From Deltaproteobacteria bacterium (GTDB lineage: Bacteria > Desulfobacterota > Binatia > UBA1149 > SPBQ01), in the NCBI GenBank assembly GCA_029262375.1, contig JAJCZM010000027.1, positions 1 through 64,000 of the forward strand: a stretch of 64,000 nucleotides of DNA, read 5' to 3'. Shown piece after piece: positions 50,806-59,219 of the stretch. A program made the translations under genes and the position numbers. The notes beneath the pieces were generated by a model. It had not been told where the DNA came from. It ran no database searches and saw only the letters and a list, made by a program, of their open reading frames with translations. Numbering within the stretch: position 1 is the first letter of the stretch; every line of letters begins with the position of its first letter.

Positions 50806-51660
50806 CTAGAGCTTGCGTTCGGCGATGAGGTCTATCGGACTTCGCAGATCCACGGTACCGAGATAGCCGCCACCCGATTCGATCGCGTCGTGGGCGGCGT
50901 AGCCCAGCAGTTCTTGGGATCGGCGCGGCAACTCTCGAACGACATCGATCGGGATCGAGAGGTAGTTGTTTTCCTCGGTGCGTAGCCAGCCGACCACGTA
51001 GCTCATGTGCATCCCGCGTCGCCAGCTGTCCGCGGTCGTGTTCGGCCCGCCACCGTGGATTGTTGAGCCGAGATAGATGACTGCCGAGCCGGCCTTCATC
51101 TCTGCGACAACCGCCTCCGATTCTTCGCCTACGCGATCGCTCGGCCAAAGGTGACTGCCGGGGATCACACGCGTTGCGCCGTTGTCGGCGGTGAAATCCG
51201 CGAGCGCGATCACCGCCGCGAGCTGCAGGGGAGGGTGCGGCTTGGGGACGTGGATCCAGACCTCTTCATCGCGATGTAGGTACTGCTGCTCGGCGCCGGG
51301 GCCGCGATCGAGAACCTGCGAGATGTTGAGCTGATAGTTCGCGCAGTTTGGCAGCAACACGACGTCGGCGACGCGCCCCATGGTCTCGTTGCACAGGACC
51401 TCACGTGCGAACGTCGGCGACTTGGCGGCGACTGCGCACAGGTGGCGAGTATGCTCGCCGAAGAAAGCGCCAACCAACGGATTGACGAACTCTCGCACCG
51501 GGCTGACCCCGGCGAGCAATGGATCGAGTTCGGCATTGAAGCGCGCAAGGGTCGTCGAATCGAGCAATTGCTCGATGATGACCGCGCCGTCGGTCATCAG
51601 CGCATCGATGATGGTTTCGGTGTTGTCAGTCACAGCCAGACGTTTGATCGCGGATGACAT
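50806..51660 (-). CDS. Phytanoyl-CoA dioxygenase (PhyH) family protein
   Basis: ATG 51660 is preceded by GGGGGAGA. The 284-aa protein is a non-haem iron, 2-oxoglutarate-type oxygenase. The metal triad is formed by His and Asp of 'QQYLHRDEEVWIH' and the distal His of 'YLGSTIHGGGPNTT', with Arg of 'SWRRGMHMSYVVGW' in position for 2-oxoglutarate. PhyH-like enzymes hydroxylate lipids, sterol side chains or secondary metabolites, and many paralogues occur in Binatia-like genomes. The substrate is unknown. It is upstream of the flavoprotein gene on the same strand. Confidence 0.9.
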   Translation of the reverse strand: MSSAIKRLAVTDNTETIIDALMTDGAVIIEQLLDSTTLARFNAELDPLLAGVSPVREFVNPLVGAFFGEHTRHLCAVAAKSPTFAREVLCNETMGRVADVVLLPNCANYQLNISQVLDRGPGAEQQYLHRDEEVWIHVPKPHPPLQLAAVIALADFTADNGATRVIPGSHLWPSDRVGEESEAVVAEMKAGSAVIYLGSTIHGGGPNTTADSWRRGMHMSYVVGWLRTEENNYLSIPIDVVRELPRRSQELLGYAAHDAIESGGGYLGTVDLRSPIDLIAERKL

Positions 51661-51775
51661 GGTCTCCCCCTGATTCCGTTCAGTATGTTTCGTCGTCAAC
51701 GTCAACGGATCGACAAATCCACCGCAGCAACTTAGCACTGCTGTTCCAGGTTAGGCTAATGGTTGGACGAGATGG

Positions 51776-52498
51776 CTAGCGATGCGGCGAGCGCAGCGAG
51801 TCGACGATGGATCGGGCCAGCGAGGTGCGAAGTCGGATTTCCACCGCGCCGCCTGTGTTTGCTTGGAACCGACTCGGGTCGAAGCGAATGAGCAGCGTAT
51901 CGCTGCCGTCGGCGCAGAGGTCGAGTAGATCGCTGCGCGCTTCGTCGATGGGCAGCTCTACGAGCGATCGAAAGGTATTGCGCACGATGAAGCGCTGCTG
52001 TGTGAGTACGATGGCGCCGCTGAACCCGTTGCGGCTGAATGCCGAACGCTTGCCGGGCCCGCGGTAGTCGCGCAGCGTGATGGAGCCGCGGACTTTCTCA
52101 GCGAGTAGCATGATGCCTTCGCGCTGCAGTTCTTCGCGCAGTGTGTGTGGAAGCCGACCGCGTCTCGGTAGTGTTGGCCGTAACGGCAACCCGCGGGCGT
52201 GCCGATCGAGTGCAACCACCAAGGCAACCACGGCGACGCCCGAAGCGGTCACGACCGCGAGCATCGCCAGCGGATCTTCAACGCCAACAAGCGCCGCGAT
52301 CAGCGATGGCAGTCCGGCGATTGCACTGATCGCGACCAGTAATGAAACGGCACCGGGCTGGGCGAAGTTCACAGTCCAGCCGGCCCAGCGCGTCTGCTTC
52401 GGGACGATCAAGCGCGGATCGTCTTCGCAGCGGTAAATGCCCCAGGCGCTCCAGTTGGCTGGGTCATCCCAGCAGGCGAGTTGGTCTTCGTTCGGCAC
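51776..52498 (-). CDS. DUF5808-like membrane protein with C-terminal beta domain
   Basis: Residues 8-50 match the DUF5808 motif ('NWSAWGIYRCEDDPRLIVPKQTRWAGWTVNFAQPG'). Two membrane helices follow (about 50-100), then a 130-residue cytoplasmic beta-rich region ('GAIVLTQQRFIVRNTFRSLVELPIDEA', 'DTLLIRFDPSRF') that has the look of a PH-like lipid- or protein-binding fold. No catalytic residues are seen. The start at ATG 52498 is the only one before the motif. The gene is isolated between the PhyH gene and a divergent membrane protein gene. Confidence 0.7.
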   Translation of the reverse strand: MPNEDQLACWDDPANWSAWGIYRCEDDPRLIVPKQTRWAGWTVNFAQPGAVSLLVAISAIAGLPSLIAALVGVEDPLAMLAVVTASGVAVVALVVALDRHARGLPLRPTLPRRGRLPHTLREELQREGIMLLAEKVRGSITLRDYRGPGKRSAFSRNGFSGAIVLTQQRFIVRNTFRSLVELPIDEARSDLLDLCADGSDTLLIRFDPSRFQANTGGAVEIRLRTSLARSIVDSLRSPHR

Positions 52499-52759
52499 GT
52501 TCGTTTTCAGCGAGCCGCGCGAACTCGCGACTCACGATGATTATACCCGAGGGCGAACGGCCCGTTTGCCGATTCGCGCGACCGCTCGATCCGTATCGAA
52601 CGGCACCCGCGCGACAGGGGTGGCAGGGGATTACCCGGACGGTGGACGTTGCTCGGTTTGGTATGTCGCCGTCTGCTTCCCTTCGTCGTGAATAGCCGCG
52701 CAGCAGGGTCGTCATACTTCTAGGTGAGCGAGTGTCGTTGACGTCACTCGCGACATCGC

Positions 52760-53344
52760 ATGGCGAACGCTCTCCCCCTAGTCCGTAAGCAATCGCTGCA
52801 GCGAGTGCAGCCGCCGGCGCACCCGGCTTGGCGCCGTATCGTAATCCTTTTCGTGTCGTGTGTCGTTGCGTTCTTGGCGTCGGCTGTTCCTGCGACAGCA
52901 ACATCATGCATCGATCGGTCCCGTGTCTCTTTGGCAGTGCTGCAGAGATGGGAGACGACGATCGTCGACTACACTGCAATAGTGGGCGCCCCGCCGACAC
53001 CGGATCAATATCCCGACGGCATGCTAGACACACTGGTGCGTAGCCGTACCTACCGGAACTGGCGACGCGTGCCTCCGAGAGATTCATGGGGCATGCCGCT
53101 AGTGTATCGAGTCTACGAAGGCCTCGGCCGCTCGTACGTGCTCTACAGCACCGGCCGGAATCGAATCGACGACCACCTGACCGGCGATGACATCTCCGTG
53201 CGCACGGGCATTCCCAAGCATCCCTATGAAACGTGGCCGGCGTGTGGATCGCTCTGGCGCCGCAGCGTGTTCTTCTTCTGGTGCGGTGTCGTCTTGTTCG
53301 TGCTCGCTATAGGGCGTGCGGTGTCGATGGCGCGCCGTCGCTAG
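52760..53344 (+). CDS. Membrane protein with GspG-like C-terminal segment (194 aa)
   Basis: A hydrophobic helix or signal lies at residues 26-48 and a second helix at 168-190. Between them 'PPRDSWGMPLVYRVYEGLGRSYVLYSTGRNRIDDHLTGDDI' resembles the calcium-binding C-terminus of type II secretion major pseudopilins (D-x-W-G-x-P...Y...S.G.D). The N-terminus lacks the pseudopilin prepilin-peptidase site (G^FTLxE), so it is not GspG itself. No other secretion genes are close. ATG 52760 lacks a strong ribosome site. A stand-alone pseudopilin-like membrane protein is the best description. Confidence 0.65.
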   Translation: MANALPLVRKQSLQRVQPPAHPAWRRIVILFVSCVVAFLASAVPATATSCIDRSRVSLAVLQRWETTIVDYTAIVGAPPTPDQYPDGMLDTLVRSRTYRNWRRVPPRDSWGMPLVYRVYEGLGRSYVLYSTGRNRIDDHLTGDDISVRTGIPKHPYETWPACGSLWRRSVFFFWCGVVLFVLAIGRAVSMARRR

Positions 53345-53616
53345 TTGCAGGTTCTCGAATCGTCTTCGAAGAATGGCGAGGCGAGACCCGTCGGCTGCTA
53401 ACTACGCTTAGCAGTACAGCGTCGCCCGCGTGCATGGTGCTAACTCTAGGTTGCAGGGTTTGCCCTGATCTTCTCGGGCGCGCGTACTTCCGATTACACT
53501 CTTTCCAAGGTTTCCCCTCGATCTTCTCTGTACGCGCGCGGCTCCACGCGCTGGCACGCGTGTTGCTTTGCTACATACCCATGACGTGGGAGGGACGCGT
53601 CTTGGAGGCAATCAAG

Positions 53617-53769
53617 ATGAAACTAAGAGTGAGCGGAGGATTGGTCGCGTATTTGGTGGGTACGGCGCTGTTGGTCGTTGCCTGCATTCATGACTTCAAC
53701 GCTGCGACGAGCGGGTCGATGCATTGGCCGGATTCGGTCGATGTGGTGGAGTGCCCATTGGGCAACTAG
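53617..53769 (+). CDS. Small predicted lipoprotein (50 aa)
   Basis: ATG 53617 follows a good GGAGG (53604-53608) at 8 nt. The peptide has a basic start (MKLR), a hydrophobic stretch and a lipobox 'LVVAC' with Cys23, leaving a 28-residue mature lipopeptide (Cys first) ending VECPLGN. The frame continues upstream (to 53233) but overlaps the previous gene and is unlike a protein. The ribosome site and lipobox favour a real small gene of unknown role. The preceding 53345-53616 stretch holds nothing I recognise. Confidence 0.5.
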   Translation: MKLRVSGGLVAYLVGTALLVVACIHDFNAATSGSMHWPDSVDVVECPLGN

Positions 53770-53839
53770 CCGGCGGGCGAGCGGACGATGACAGCTCGCG
53801 TGTTTGGGATCCGGCGCCGGTCCTTTTCGCGTCTGGCGG

Positions 53840-55459
53840 CTACGCGCGCTTGCGCATGTACTGCTTGCGCACCTTGCGACCGATGTCGCGTCCTACAATC
53901 GCCGATGCGGCGATGACTCCACCGAACAGTGCGCCGGCAACGCCGAGTAGGCCGACATCCTGGCCGGCCAGATAGAGACCGGGCACGGGAGTCTGCGCGC
54001 GCAAGCCGCGCTCGCAGAGTCGATCGGGGGTTGCGGCCATTCCGTAGATTTCGCCGTTTTGGTATCCCGCGAAGTGGAGCGTTGAAACCGGAGTAGACAA
54101 CTCGCAGTAGTCGATCTTGTCGCGTACCTGCGGAACGAAGCGGAACAGCACGTCGAGAAGTCGTTCTGCATAACGCTGCTTCAGAGACTCGTAGCGTTCG
54201 CCGCGATGTTGCCAACGCTCGTCGGCCCATTCTTCGAACAGTTCGAACGGCGCCGGTGCCATGACATCGATCGTCGCGCGTCCTGGGAAGCGCTGTTGGA
54301 ACGATGGATCTTTCGCTGACGCGAACGAGAGGTACGTGACAGGCAATGTCCCATCGGGATCTTTCGCGTAGGCGGCGTGATCGGCTTCGTAGTCAGCGCT
54401 CGGGTAGACGAAGTAGTTCGTGCGCCCCAGGCCGAGCTCCTCGGCCGTCTCTTTCAGACCGACGTAGAGGCAGACGTGCGCGATCGACGGTCTCATCTTC
54501 GCTCCGTGACGGTCGAGCCCGTGTTGCAGGACCAACTCGGCCGGCAGCAATTTCCCGAACGTCGCCGGCACGCCGGCTGCGCTGACGATGACGGGTGCGC
54601 GAAATTCTTTGCCATCGGCGAGCTTCACTCCGACCGCTCGACCGTTCTCGCACACGATCGTATCGACCTCGGCGCGGGTGACGACCAAGCCTCCGCGTGA
54701 CTCAATGACCGGCAAGATGGTCGCTGCGATGCGCGACGCTCCGCCGACAGGATAGTACGCGCCTTCGAAGTAGTGCTGCGCTACGACCGCGTGCACACCG
54801 AAGCTGCTTTCGCCGGGCGTCAATCCGTAGGTAAAGAACTGGCCTGACAGTACGGCGATGAGGGTTTGGTTGTCTGTCAGTTCTTCGAGTACTTCGCGCG
54901 TGGTGCGCGACGCATAGTTGACGAATCGTCGCCGCATGAGACCGCCGCCGATTCGCGACACGAAGCTCGGCACCGCTTTCTCAGCGAAGTACCCGCGCGA
55001 TGCGCGCACGACGTTCTCACACAATTCGATGTAGCGATCGATGACGGCAGCTTCGTTCTCGAAGTAGGATTTGAGCTTGGCGCGCAGCGCTTCTTTGCCC
55101 GCCGGCAGCTCGAAGATTTGATCTCCGATGACGATGCGGTCGTGGACGTCGCCCATGAACTCCCACTGGAGCGCGCCGTCGGTGAGTTCGTCGAACATGA
55201 TGCGCAGATCGGTGCCTTCATGGAGGTCGCCGACATAGTGGACGCCGACGTCCCATTCGTAGTCGCCGTGTCGAAATACGTGCGTGTAGCCGCCGGCCGT
55301 GTAGTGACGCTCGAGAACGAGTACGCGTTTGTTGTCGTGTTTGGCGAGTAGCGCCGCAGCAGCGAGCCCGCCAATGCCCGAACCGATGACGATCGCGTCG
55401 TACGATCCGTCGGACTCATCGAGCTTGGCTCTGCGATAGGGCGTGCCGATCTTGCTCAT
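53840..55459 (-). CDS. FAD-dependent carotenoid isomerase/retinol saturase-like oxidoreductase
   Basis: This 539-aa protein has an N-terminal FAD motif 'YDAIVIGSGIGGLAAAALLAKHDNKRVLVLERH' and, directly after, 'AGGYTHVFRHGDYEWDVGVHYVG', the substrate-lid motif of the CrtI/CRTISO/all-trans-retinol 13,14-reductase group. The C-terminal 'VPGLYLAGQDVGLLGVAGALFGGVIAA' closes over FAD. A basic end (IGRKVRKQYMRKRA) may touch the membrane. It should reduce or isomerise a polyene. With the carotene-hydroxylase-like gene 11 kb away it hints at terpenoid chemistry, though not in one operon. Confidence 0.9.
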   Translation of the reverse strand: MSKIGTPYRRAKLDESDGSYDAIVIGSGIGGLAAAALLAKHDNKRVLVLERHYTAGGYTHVFRHGDYEWDVGVHYVGDLHEGTDLRIMFDELTDGALQWEFMGDVHDRIVIGDQIFELPAGKEALRAKLKSYFENEAAVIDRYIELCENVVRASRGYFAEKAVPSFVSRIGGGLMRRRFVNYASRTTREVLEELTDNQTLIAVLSGQFFTYGLTPGESSFGVHAVVAQHYFEGAYYPVGGASRIAATILPVIESRGGLVVTRAEVDTIVCENGRAVGVKLADGKEFRAPVIVSAAGVPATFGKLLPAELVLQHGLDRHGAKMRPSIAHVCLYVGLKETAEELGLGRTNYFVYPSADYEADHAAYAKDPDGTLPVTYLSFASAKDPSFQQRFPGRATIDVMAPAPFELFEEWADERWQHRGERYESLKQRYAERLLDVLFRFVPQVRDKIDYCELSTPVSTLHFAGYQNGEIYGMAATPDRLCERGLRAQTPVPGLYLAGQDVGLLGVAGALFGGVIAASAIVGRDIGRKVRKQYMRKRA

Positions 55460-55656
55460 GAAGCTTTCTTTAGTGGAGCCGGTGGTCTGACGCCACGTGA
55501 GTAGTGCTCATCTTGCGAGACGCGTATCTTAGCGGAGAGGGGTCGGGGGCGCGGTCGCGTTGTCCCGCGGTCTGCAAAATCACTGCGGACCCGGCCGAGC
55601 GCGCAGCGCTTCGGGGCCGTCCCGCGATGCGGGCCGGAAGGCGATAGGAGTCATTG

Positions 55657-56055
55657 GTGACGAAAGTACGATGGATCGCGTTGGTTCCCGTGACGGCGCT
55701 TGCATGGTGGCTCGTCCTGTTGGTCGGCATGTTCGTCCACGGAGTCGTCGAGCAATCCCTGTGTCCACCCGACGATTGGATCTCGGAGACTTGCGCCAAC
55801 GAACCGGTACACCAAACGCTCGACTATCTCGTGCTGACGGTTTCCGGGTTGTCTGCTGTGGTCGTCGTTCTGAGTGCCGTGCTCATCGCCCCCAGGAACA
55901 AGCGCGCGGTTGCGTGGGTCGCGTGGGTTGTCGTCAGCGGTGTCGCCGTAGCTGCAACGCTCGCGACGGATGACTGGATTCATGGGTTGGTCGCTACCGC
56001 TTGCGGGTGTGCGACGATCGTTCTTGTGTCGAGAACGCGGCTCATTCACCAGTAG
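55657..56055 (+). CDS. Small integral membrane protein (132 aa)
   Basis: GTG 55657 lies 6 nt after AGGAG; a TTG three bases earlier is less likely. Four hydrophobic helices are separated by short loops, the first loop bearing a 'CPPDDWISETCANEP' cysteine pair likely on the outside. No family is recognised. Its stop is 9 bp before the ICMT-like gene, so the two form an operon and may act on the same membrane process. Confidence 0.68.
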   Translation: MTKVRWIALVPVTALAWWLVLLVGMFVHGVVEQSLCPPDDWISETCANEPVHQTLDYLVLTVSGLSAVVVVLSAVLIAPRNKRAVAWVAWVVVSGVAVAATLATDDWIHGLVATACGCATIVLVSRTRLIHQ

Positions 56056-56064
56056 GATGAAGCT

Positions 56065-56544
56065 ATGGGCGAACCCAAGGACGCAGCTAGAGTTCGTTTC
56101 TTTCCCCCGGGAATTCCTCTGCTCACGATTCTAGTTGGCGCGCTTCTAGATCGAATCTGGCCGCTCGCAGCTCGCTTCATCTTCGACGCTCCACTTCGTT
56201 ACTACATCGGCGGGATCGTTGTCGTCGGTTCGATTGCCCTGCTCGGGTTCTGGTCCGTTACGCTTTTTCGTAGCGGGGGACAGAGCGAAAACCCGTGGAA
56301 ACCGACTTCACACATCGAGGAGCGCGGTCCATTCCGCGTGACTCGAAATCCGATGTACCTGCAGATGGTTCTAGTCTGTATCGGTGTTGCGATCGCGTTT
56401 GCGAGTTGGTGGATACTGTTACTTACACCTCTCGCCGCATGGGCGCTCCAAGTTCTGGCCATCAAACCGGAGGAGGAATATCTTCAGTCCAAATTCGGTG
56501 ACGAATATTCGGCTTACAAGCGGAGGGTTCGGCGATGGATCTGA
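56065..56544 (+). CDS. Isoprenylcysteine carboxyl methyltransferase (ICMT/PEMT-like) family protein
   Basis: The 159-aa protein has four membrane helices and the family's C-terminal S-adenosylmethionine motif: 'GPFRVTRNPMYLQMVLVCIGVAIAF' followed by 'KPEEEYLQSKFGDEYSAYKRRVRRWI'. Bacterial members methylate small molecules or lipids; none here is coupled to prenylation. It is cotranscribed with the membrane protein before it. ATG 56065 is nine bases after that stop. Confidence 0.88.
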   Translation: MGEPKDAARVRFFPPGIPLLTILVGALLDRIWPLAARFIFDAPLRYYIGGIVVVGSIALLGFWSVTLFRSGGQSENPWKPTSHIEERGPFRVTRNPMYLQMVLVCIGVAIAFASWWILLLTPLAAWALQVLAIKPEEEYLQSKFGDEYSAYKRRVRRWI

Positions 56545-56655
56545 ACCTTTCACGCGTCCCGTGTTGATTGCTGTAGTGCACAGCGCGTCGCACCCGGGCG
56601 AATCATTCACCGGCCCGATCGCGCTCTCGCAGAACACCCACGCTCGAAGCCGAAT

Positions 56656-57312
56656 TCAGCCGATCAATTCCCCAAGCGTCCCCCGCAACTCAGCAAGAAC
56701 CTCACTCCGCTTGATCCCCAACGCCGATGCCTCGCCCCACGCAACGCTATCGCAAAGACGTTCGAACGTGAGCAGGACCGCAAGTCGTCGCGCCGGTGGC
56801 GCCGGACGAGCGCCAAGCCTTTCGAGCAATTGATCGAGCCACGCCATCTGTCGTTTTCGGCTCTCGATGCGGAAGGCGGCGACGTCGGGATCGGTCGCTG
56901 CCAGACCGACCAGCGCGGCGCGGAACCCACCCCAACGTTGGTGATGTCGGAGGATCTCGTTGGTGAGTCGATCGACCAAGCGGTTGCGTGCGCCCTTGCG
57001 ACCGCCGCCGACGATCGCGTCGATCTTGCGCCACTCCGCGTCTACCCAGAGAAGATAGGCTTCCAAGAAGATCGCGCGCTTGTCCGTGAAGTGCTTGTAG
57101 AACGTCCCCGGGGCGTAGCCCGCGGCGCGCGCGATGCGATTCGTGTCGGTGCCTAGATAGCCGACCTTATTAAATGTGTGGGCGGCGGCCTCGATGAGGC
57201 GCTCGCGGGTTCGCTCGGGATCACGTGGTTCCGGCTTCTTTCGCGGGGGGTTGCGCGCGGGCTTGCGCGCCGACTTGCGCGCGGCGGCGGTCCTGTTTGC
57301 GTTAGGAGGCAT
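56656..57312 (-). CDS. TetR-family transcriptional regulator
   Basis: A very basic Ala/Lys/Pro-rich tail of about 27 residues precedes the helix-turn-helix: 'RERLIEAAAHTFNKVGYLGTDTNRIARAAGYAPGTFYKHFTDKRAIFLEAYLLW' in sections, a standard TetR DNA-binding domain (about 34-87). The remaining 130 residues are the helical ligand-binding part. Two 16-bp palindromes lie directly before its start codon and in front of the divergent hydrolase gene, so it probably represses both. The inducer is unknown. Confidence 0.93.
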   Translation of the reverse strand: MPPNANRTAAARKSARKPARNPPRKKPEPRDPERTRERLIEAAAHTFNKVGYLGTDTNRIARAAGYAPGTFYKHFTDKRAIFLEAYLLWVDAEWRKIDAIVGGGRKGARNRLVDRLTNEILRHHQRWGGFRAALVGLAATDPDVAAFRIESRKRQMAWLDQLLERLGARPAPPARRLAVLLTFERLCDSVAWGEASALGIKRSEVLAELRGTLGELIG

Positions 57313-57315
57313 CTG

Positions 57316-57331
57316 GTGATGAATCTATCAC
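57316..57331. promoter_or_regulatory. TetR-type operator 1
   Basis: GTGAT-gaatct-ATCAC is a perfect outer palindrome lying 4 bp before the TetR start codon and 24 bp centre to centre from operator 2. Confidence 0.8.
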
Positions 57332-57339
57332 TTCGCGTG

Positions 57340-57355
57340 GTGATAAATCAATCAC
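57340..57355. promoter_or_regulatory. TetR-type operator 2
   Basis: GTGAT-aaatca-ATCAC shares the arms of operator 1 and most of its centre. It lies 23 bp before the hydrolase ATG at 57379 and covers its probable -10 region. Confidence 0.8.
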
Positions 57356-57378
57356 TCGCTCGCTCGGGAGGATCGCAA

Positions 57379-58284
57379 ATGTCTATACGCAGTAGTCTCA
57401 GCATCGCCGACCGTTCGGTGTCGCTCCCATCCGGGATGCGGCTGTCGTACGCCGACATTGACAAAGGCCATCCCGGCACCGGGCGTCCCCACCGCGACAA
57501 TCCGATTGTCTGTTTACACGCGGTCAGCCACGGGTCGCGCGACTTCGAAGCGCTGATCGAACGAATTACGTCGCGCGGCCGCATCATTGCGATCGACTGG
57601 CCCGGCCATGGAAACTCGGAGTCCGACAGCCAACCGACGGCCGCGATCCGTTACGAGGAAATACTCGGCGAGGTACTCGACGCCCTCGAGCTCGATTGCG
57701 TTGCGATCGTCGGTAACTCGATCGGTGGCGCGGCCGCCATCCGCTATGCCGCGCGCAACCCAGCCCGCGTGGAGGCGCTCGTGGTGTGCGATAGCGGGGG
57801 CTTGGTCGCACCGAATGCGGTGACACGATCGTTTTGTCGTGCGATGGCTTGGGTGTATCGGCGCGCAACCAGGGGCGCACGATGGTTCGATGCTTTCTAC
57901 CGGTTGCAGTATCGCGCCCTGTTGACGACGGCGCCGGCGGCCGAGCAGCGCGCACGGATCGTTGCGGCGGGCCGCAGCATGGCTCCGGTGCTGGCCGACG
58001 CTTGGGCGAGTTTCGCGACTCCTGCCAACGACGTGCGACCGTACGTCGCCGACGTGCAGTGCCGCGTATTGTTGGCCTGGGCGAAACGCGATCCCTACAA
58101 CGCGTACAGCGCCGCGCGCACCGCGCTCGCCGAGTTCAAGGACGCCGAGACATGCATGTTTCCCGGTGGGCACACGCCGTTTCTTGAAGATCCTGACGCC
58201 TTCGCGGAAGCGCTTGTACGCTTTCTCGATGCGCGAGAGGAAAGTCGGCCGAGCGACGTCGCTGATGGGCTGCGCGTGGCCTAG
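57379..58284 (+). CDS. Alpha/beta hydrolase
   Basis: ATG 57379 is preceded by GGGAGGAT; an earlier in-frame start would run across the operators. The 301-aa protein has the alpha/beta-hydrolase layout. The oxyanion region is 'IVCLHAVSHGSRDFEALI', the nucleophile elbow 'IVGNSIGGAAAIRYA' has the catalytic Ser, the acid is in 'VLLAWAKRDPYNAY', and the His is in 'FPGGHTPFLEDP'. It hydrolyses an ester, lactone or C-C bond of unknown identity. It is divergent from the TetR gene and controlled from the two operators between them. Confidence 0.9.
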   Translation: MSIRSSLSIADRSVSLPSGMRLSYADIDKGHPGTGRPHRDNPIVCLHAVSHGSRDFEALIERITSRGRIIAIDWPGHGNSESDSQPTAAIRYEEILGEVLDALELDCVAIVGNSIGGAAAIRYAARNPARVEALVVCDSGGLVAPNAVTRSFCRAMAWVYRRATRGARWFDAFYRLQYRALLTTAPAAEQRARIVAAGRSMAPVLADAWASFATPANDVRPYVADVQCRVLLAWAKRDPYNAYSAARTALAEFKDAETCMFPGGHTPFLEDPDAFAEALVRFLDAREESRPSDVADGLRVA

Positions 58285-58367
58285 TCCGCGACGGACCCAC
58301 GCTCGATCGTGTCGTTGGCGATCTCGTCGTTCGAGACGGGGTAGCACTCGCGCTACACTCGCTGGTA

Positions 58368-59219
58368 ATGCGAGCGCGCTATTCACACATGGCCAGAACA
58401 ACGATCGCGACTGCTGCGATCCTGATGGCTTCGCTCGCGATCCCGATCACTCAGCACGCGACCGTGCTCGCGTCGGATGACGTCGCGCACGCAGCCACAA
58501 AAACCGGCTCCGCCACTGACGACCGCGAAGCCACCGACCTCAGCGCGCGCGAGATTCTCGACCGCGTCGACGACATGTTTCGCGGTACTTCGAGCGTGGG
58601 AGAGGCCGAGATGACGATTGCGACCGAGCATTGGACGCGGACGCTTTCGCTCGCGTTCTGGACCCACGGCAAAGAGAAGTCTCTGTTTCGCATCCTATCG
58701 CCCAAAAAAGAGAAAGGGACCGCTACGCTGAAAGTCGATGCCGACCTTTGGAACTACCTTCCGAAGGTCAACCGGGTGATCAAGCTGCCGTCGTCGATGA
58801 TGTCTGCGTCTTGGATGGGATCGCACTTCAGCAACGACGATCTCGTGAAAGAAAGTCGCATGGCCGAAGACTACGATTTCGAGATCAGCTTCAACGGTTT
58901 GCGAGACGAGGTCGAGCTGATCGAGATCACCTGCATCCCGAAGGAGAATGCCGCAGTGGTCTGGGGCAAAGTCGAGGTCACGGTCCAGCGCAAGACCTAT
59001 CTTCCGATCTCGGTCGTGTACTACGACGAAGATCTCACCCTCGTACGCACGATGACCTATAGCGACGTGCGCGAACTCGGCGGGCGCATGCTGCCCGCGA
59101 CCATCACGATCGTACCCCGCGAAAAACCGCAGGAGTCCACGCGCGTTTCCTACGCCACCATGGACTTCGACATCGCGCATGGCGACGATCTGTTCTCGCT
59201 GAGATCGCTACAGGAATGA
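58368..59219 (+). CDS. LolA-like outer-membrane lipoprotein-sorting protein
   Basis: A signal peptide follows ATG 58389 (MARTTIATAAILMASLAI...), which is the more natural start; ATG 58368 adds seven residues. The mature protein is the LolA/LolB-like beta half-barrel of the COG2834 type: 'ILDRVDDMFRGTSSVGEAEMTIATEHWTRTLSLAFWTHGKEKSLFRILSPKKEKGTATLKVD' in sections, then 'LWNYLPKVNRVIKLPSSMMSASWMGSHFSNDDLVKES'. It is periplasmic and probably carries a lipid or lipoprotein from the ABC transporter to the outer membrane. It overlaps the first permease gene by ATGA (59216-59219). Confidence 0.87.
   Translation: MRARYSHMARTTIATAAILMASLAIPITQHATVLASDDVAHAATKTGSATDDREATDLSAREILDRVDDMFRGTSSVGEAEMTIATEHWTRTLSLAFWTHGKEKSLFRILSPKKEKGTATLKVDADLWNYLPKVNRVIKLPSSMMSASWMGSHFSNDDLVKESRMAEDYDFEISFNGLRDEVELIEITCIPKENAAVVWGKVEVTVQRKTYLPISVVYYDEDLTLVRTMTYSDVRELGGRMLPATITIVPREKPQESTRVSYATMDFDIAHGDDLFSLRSLQE

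Noticed and set aside
50744..51148. Upstream extension of the FAD protein
   Set aside because: It is Arg-rich, low-complexity and antisense-like within the PhyH gene. Family members start near 50743.
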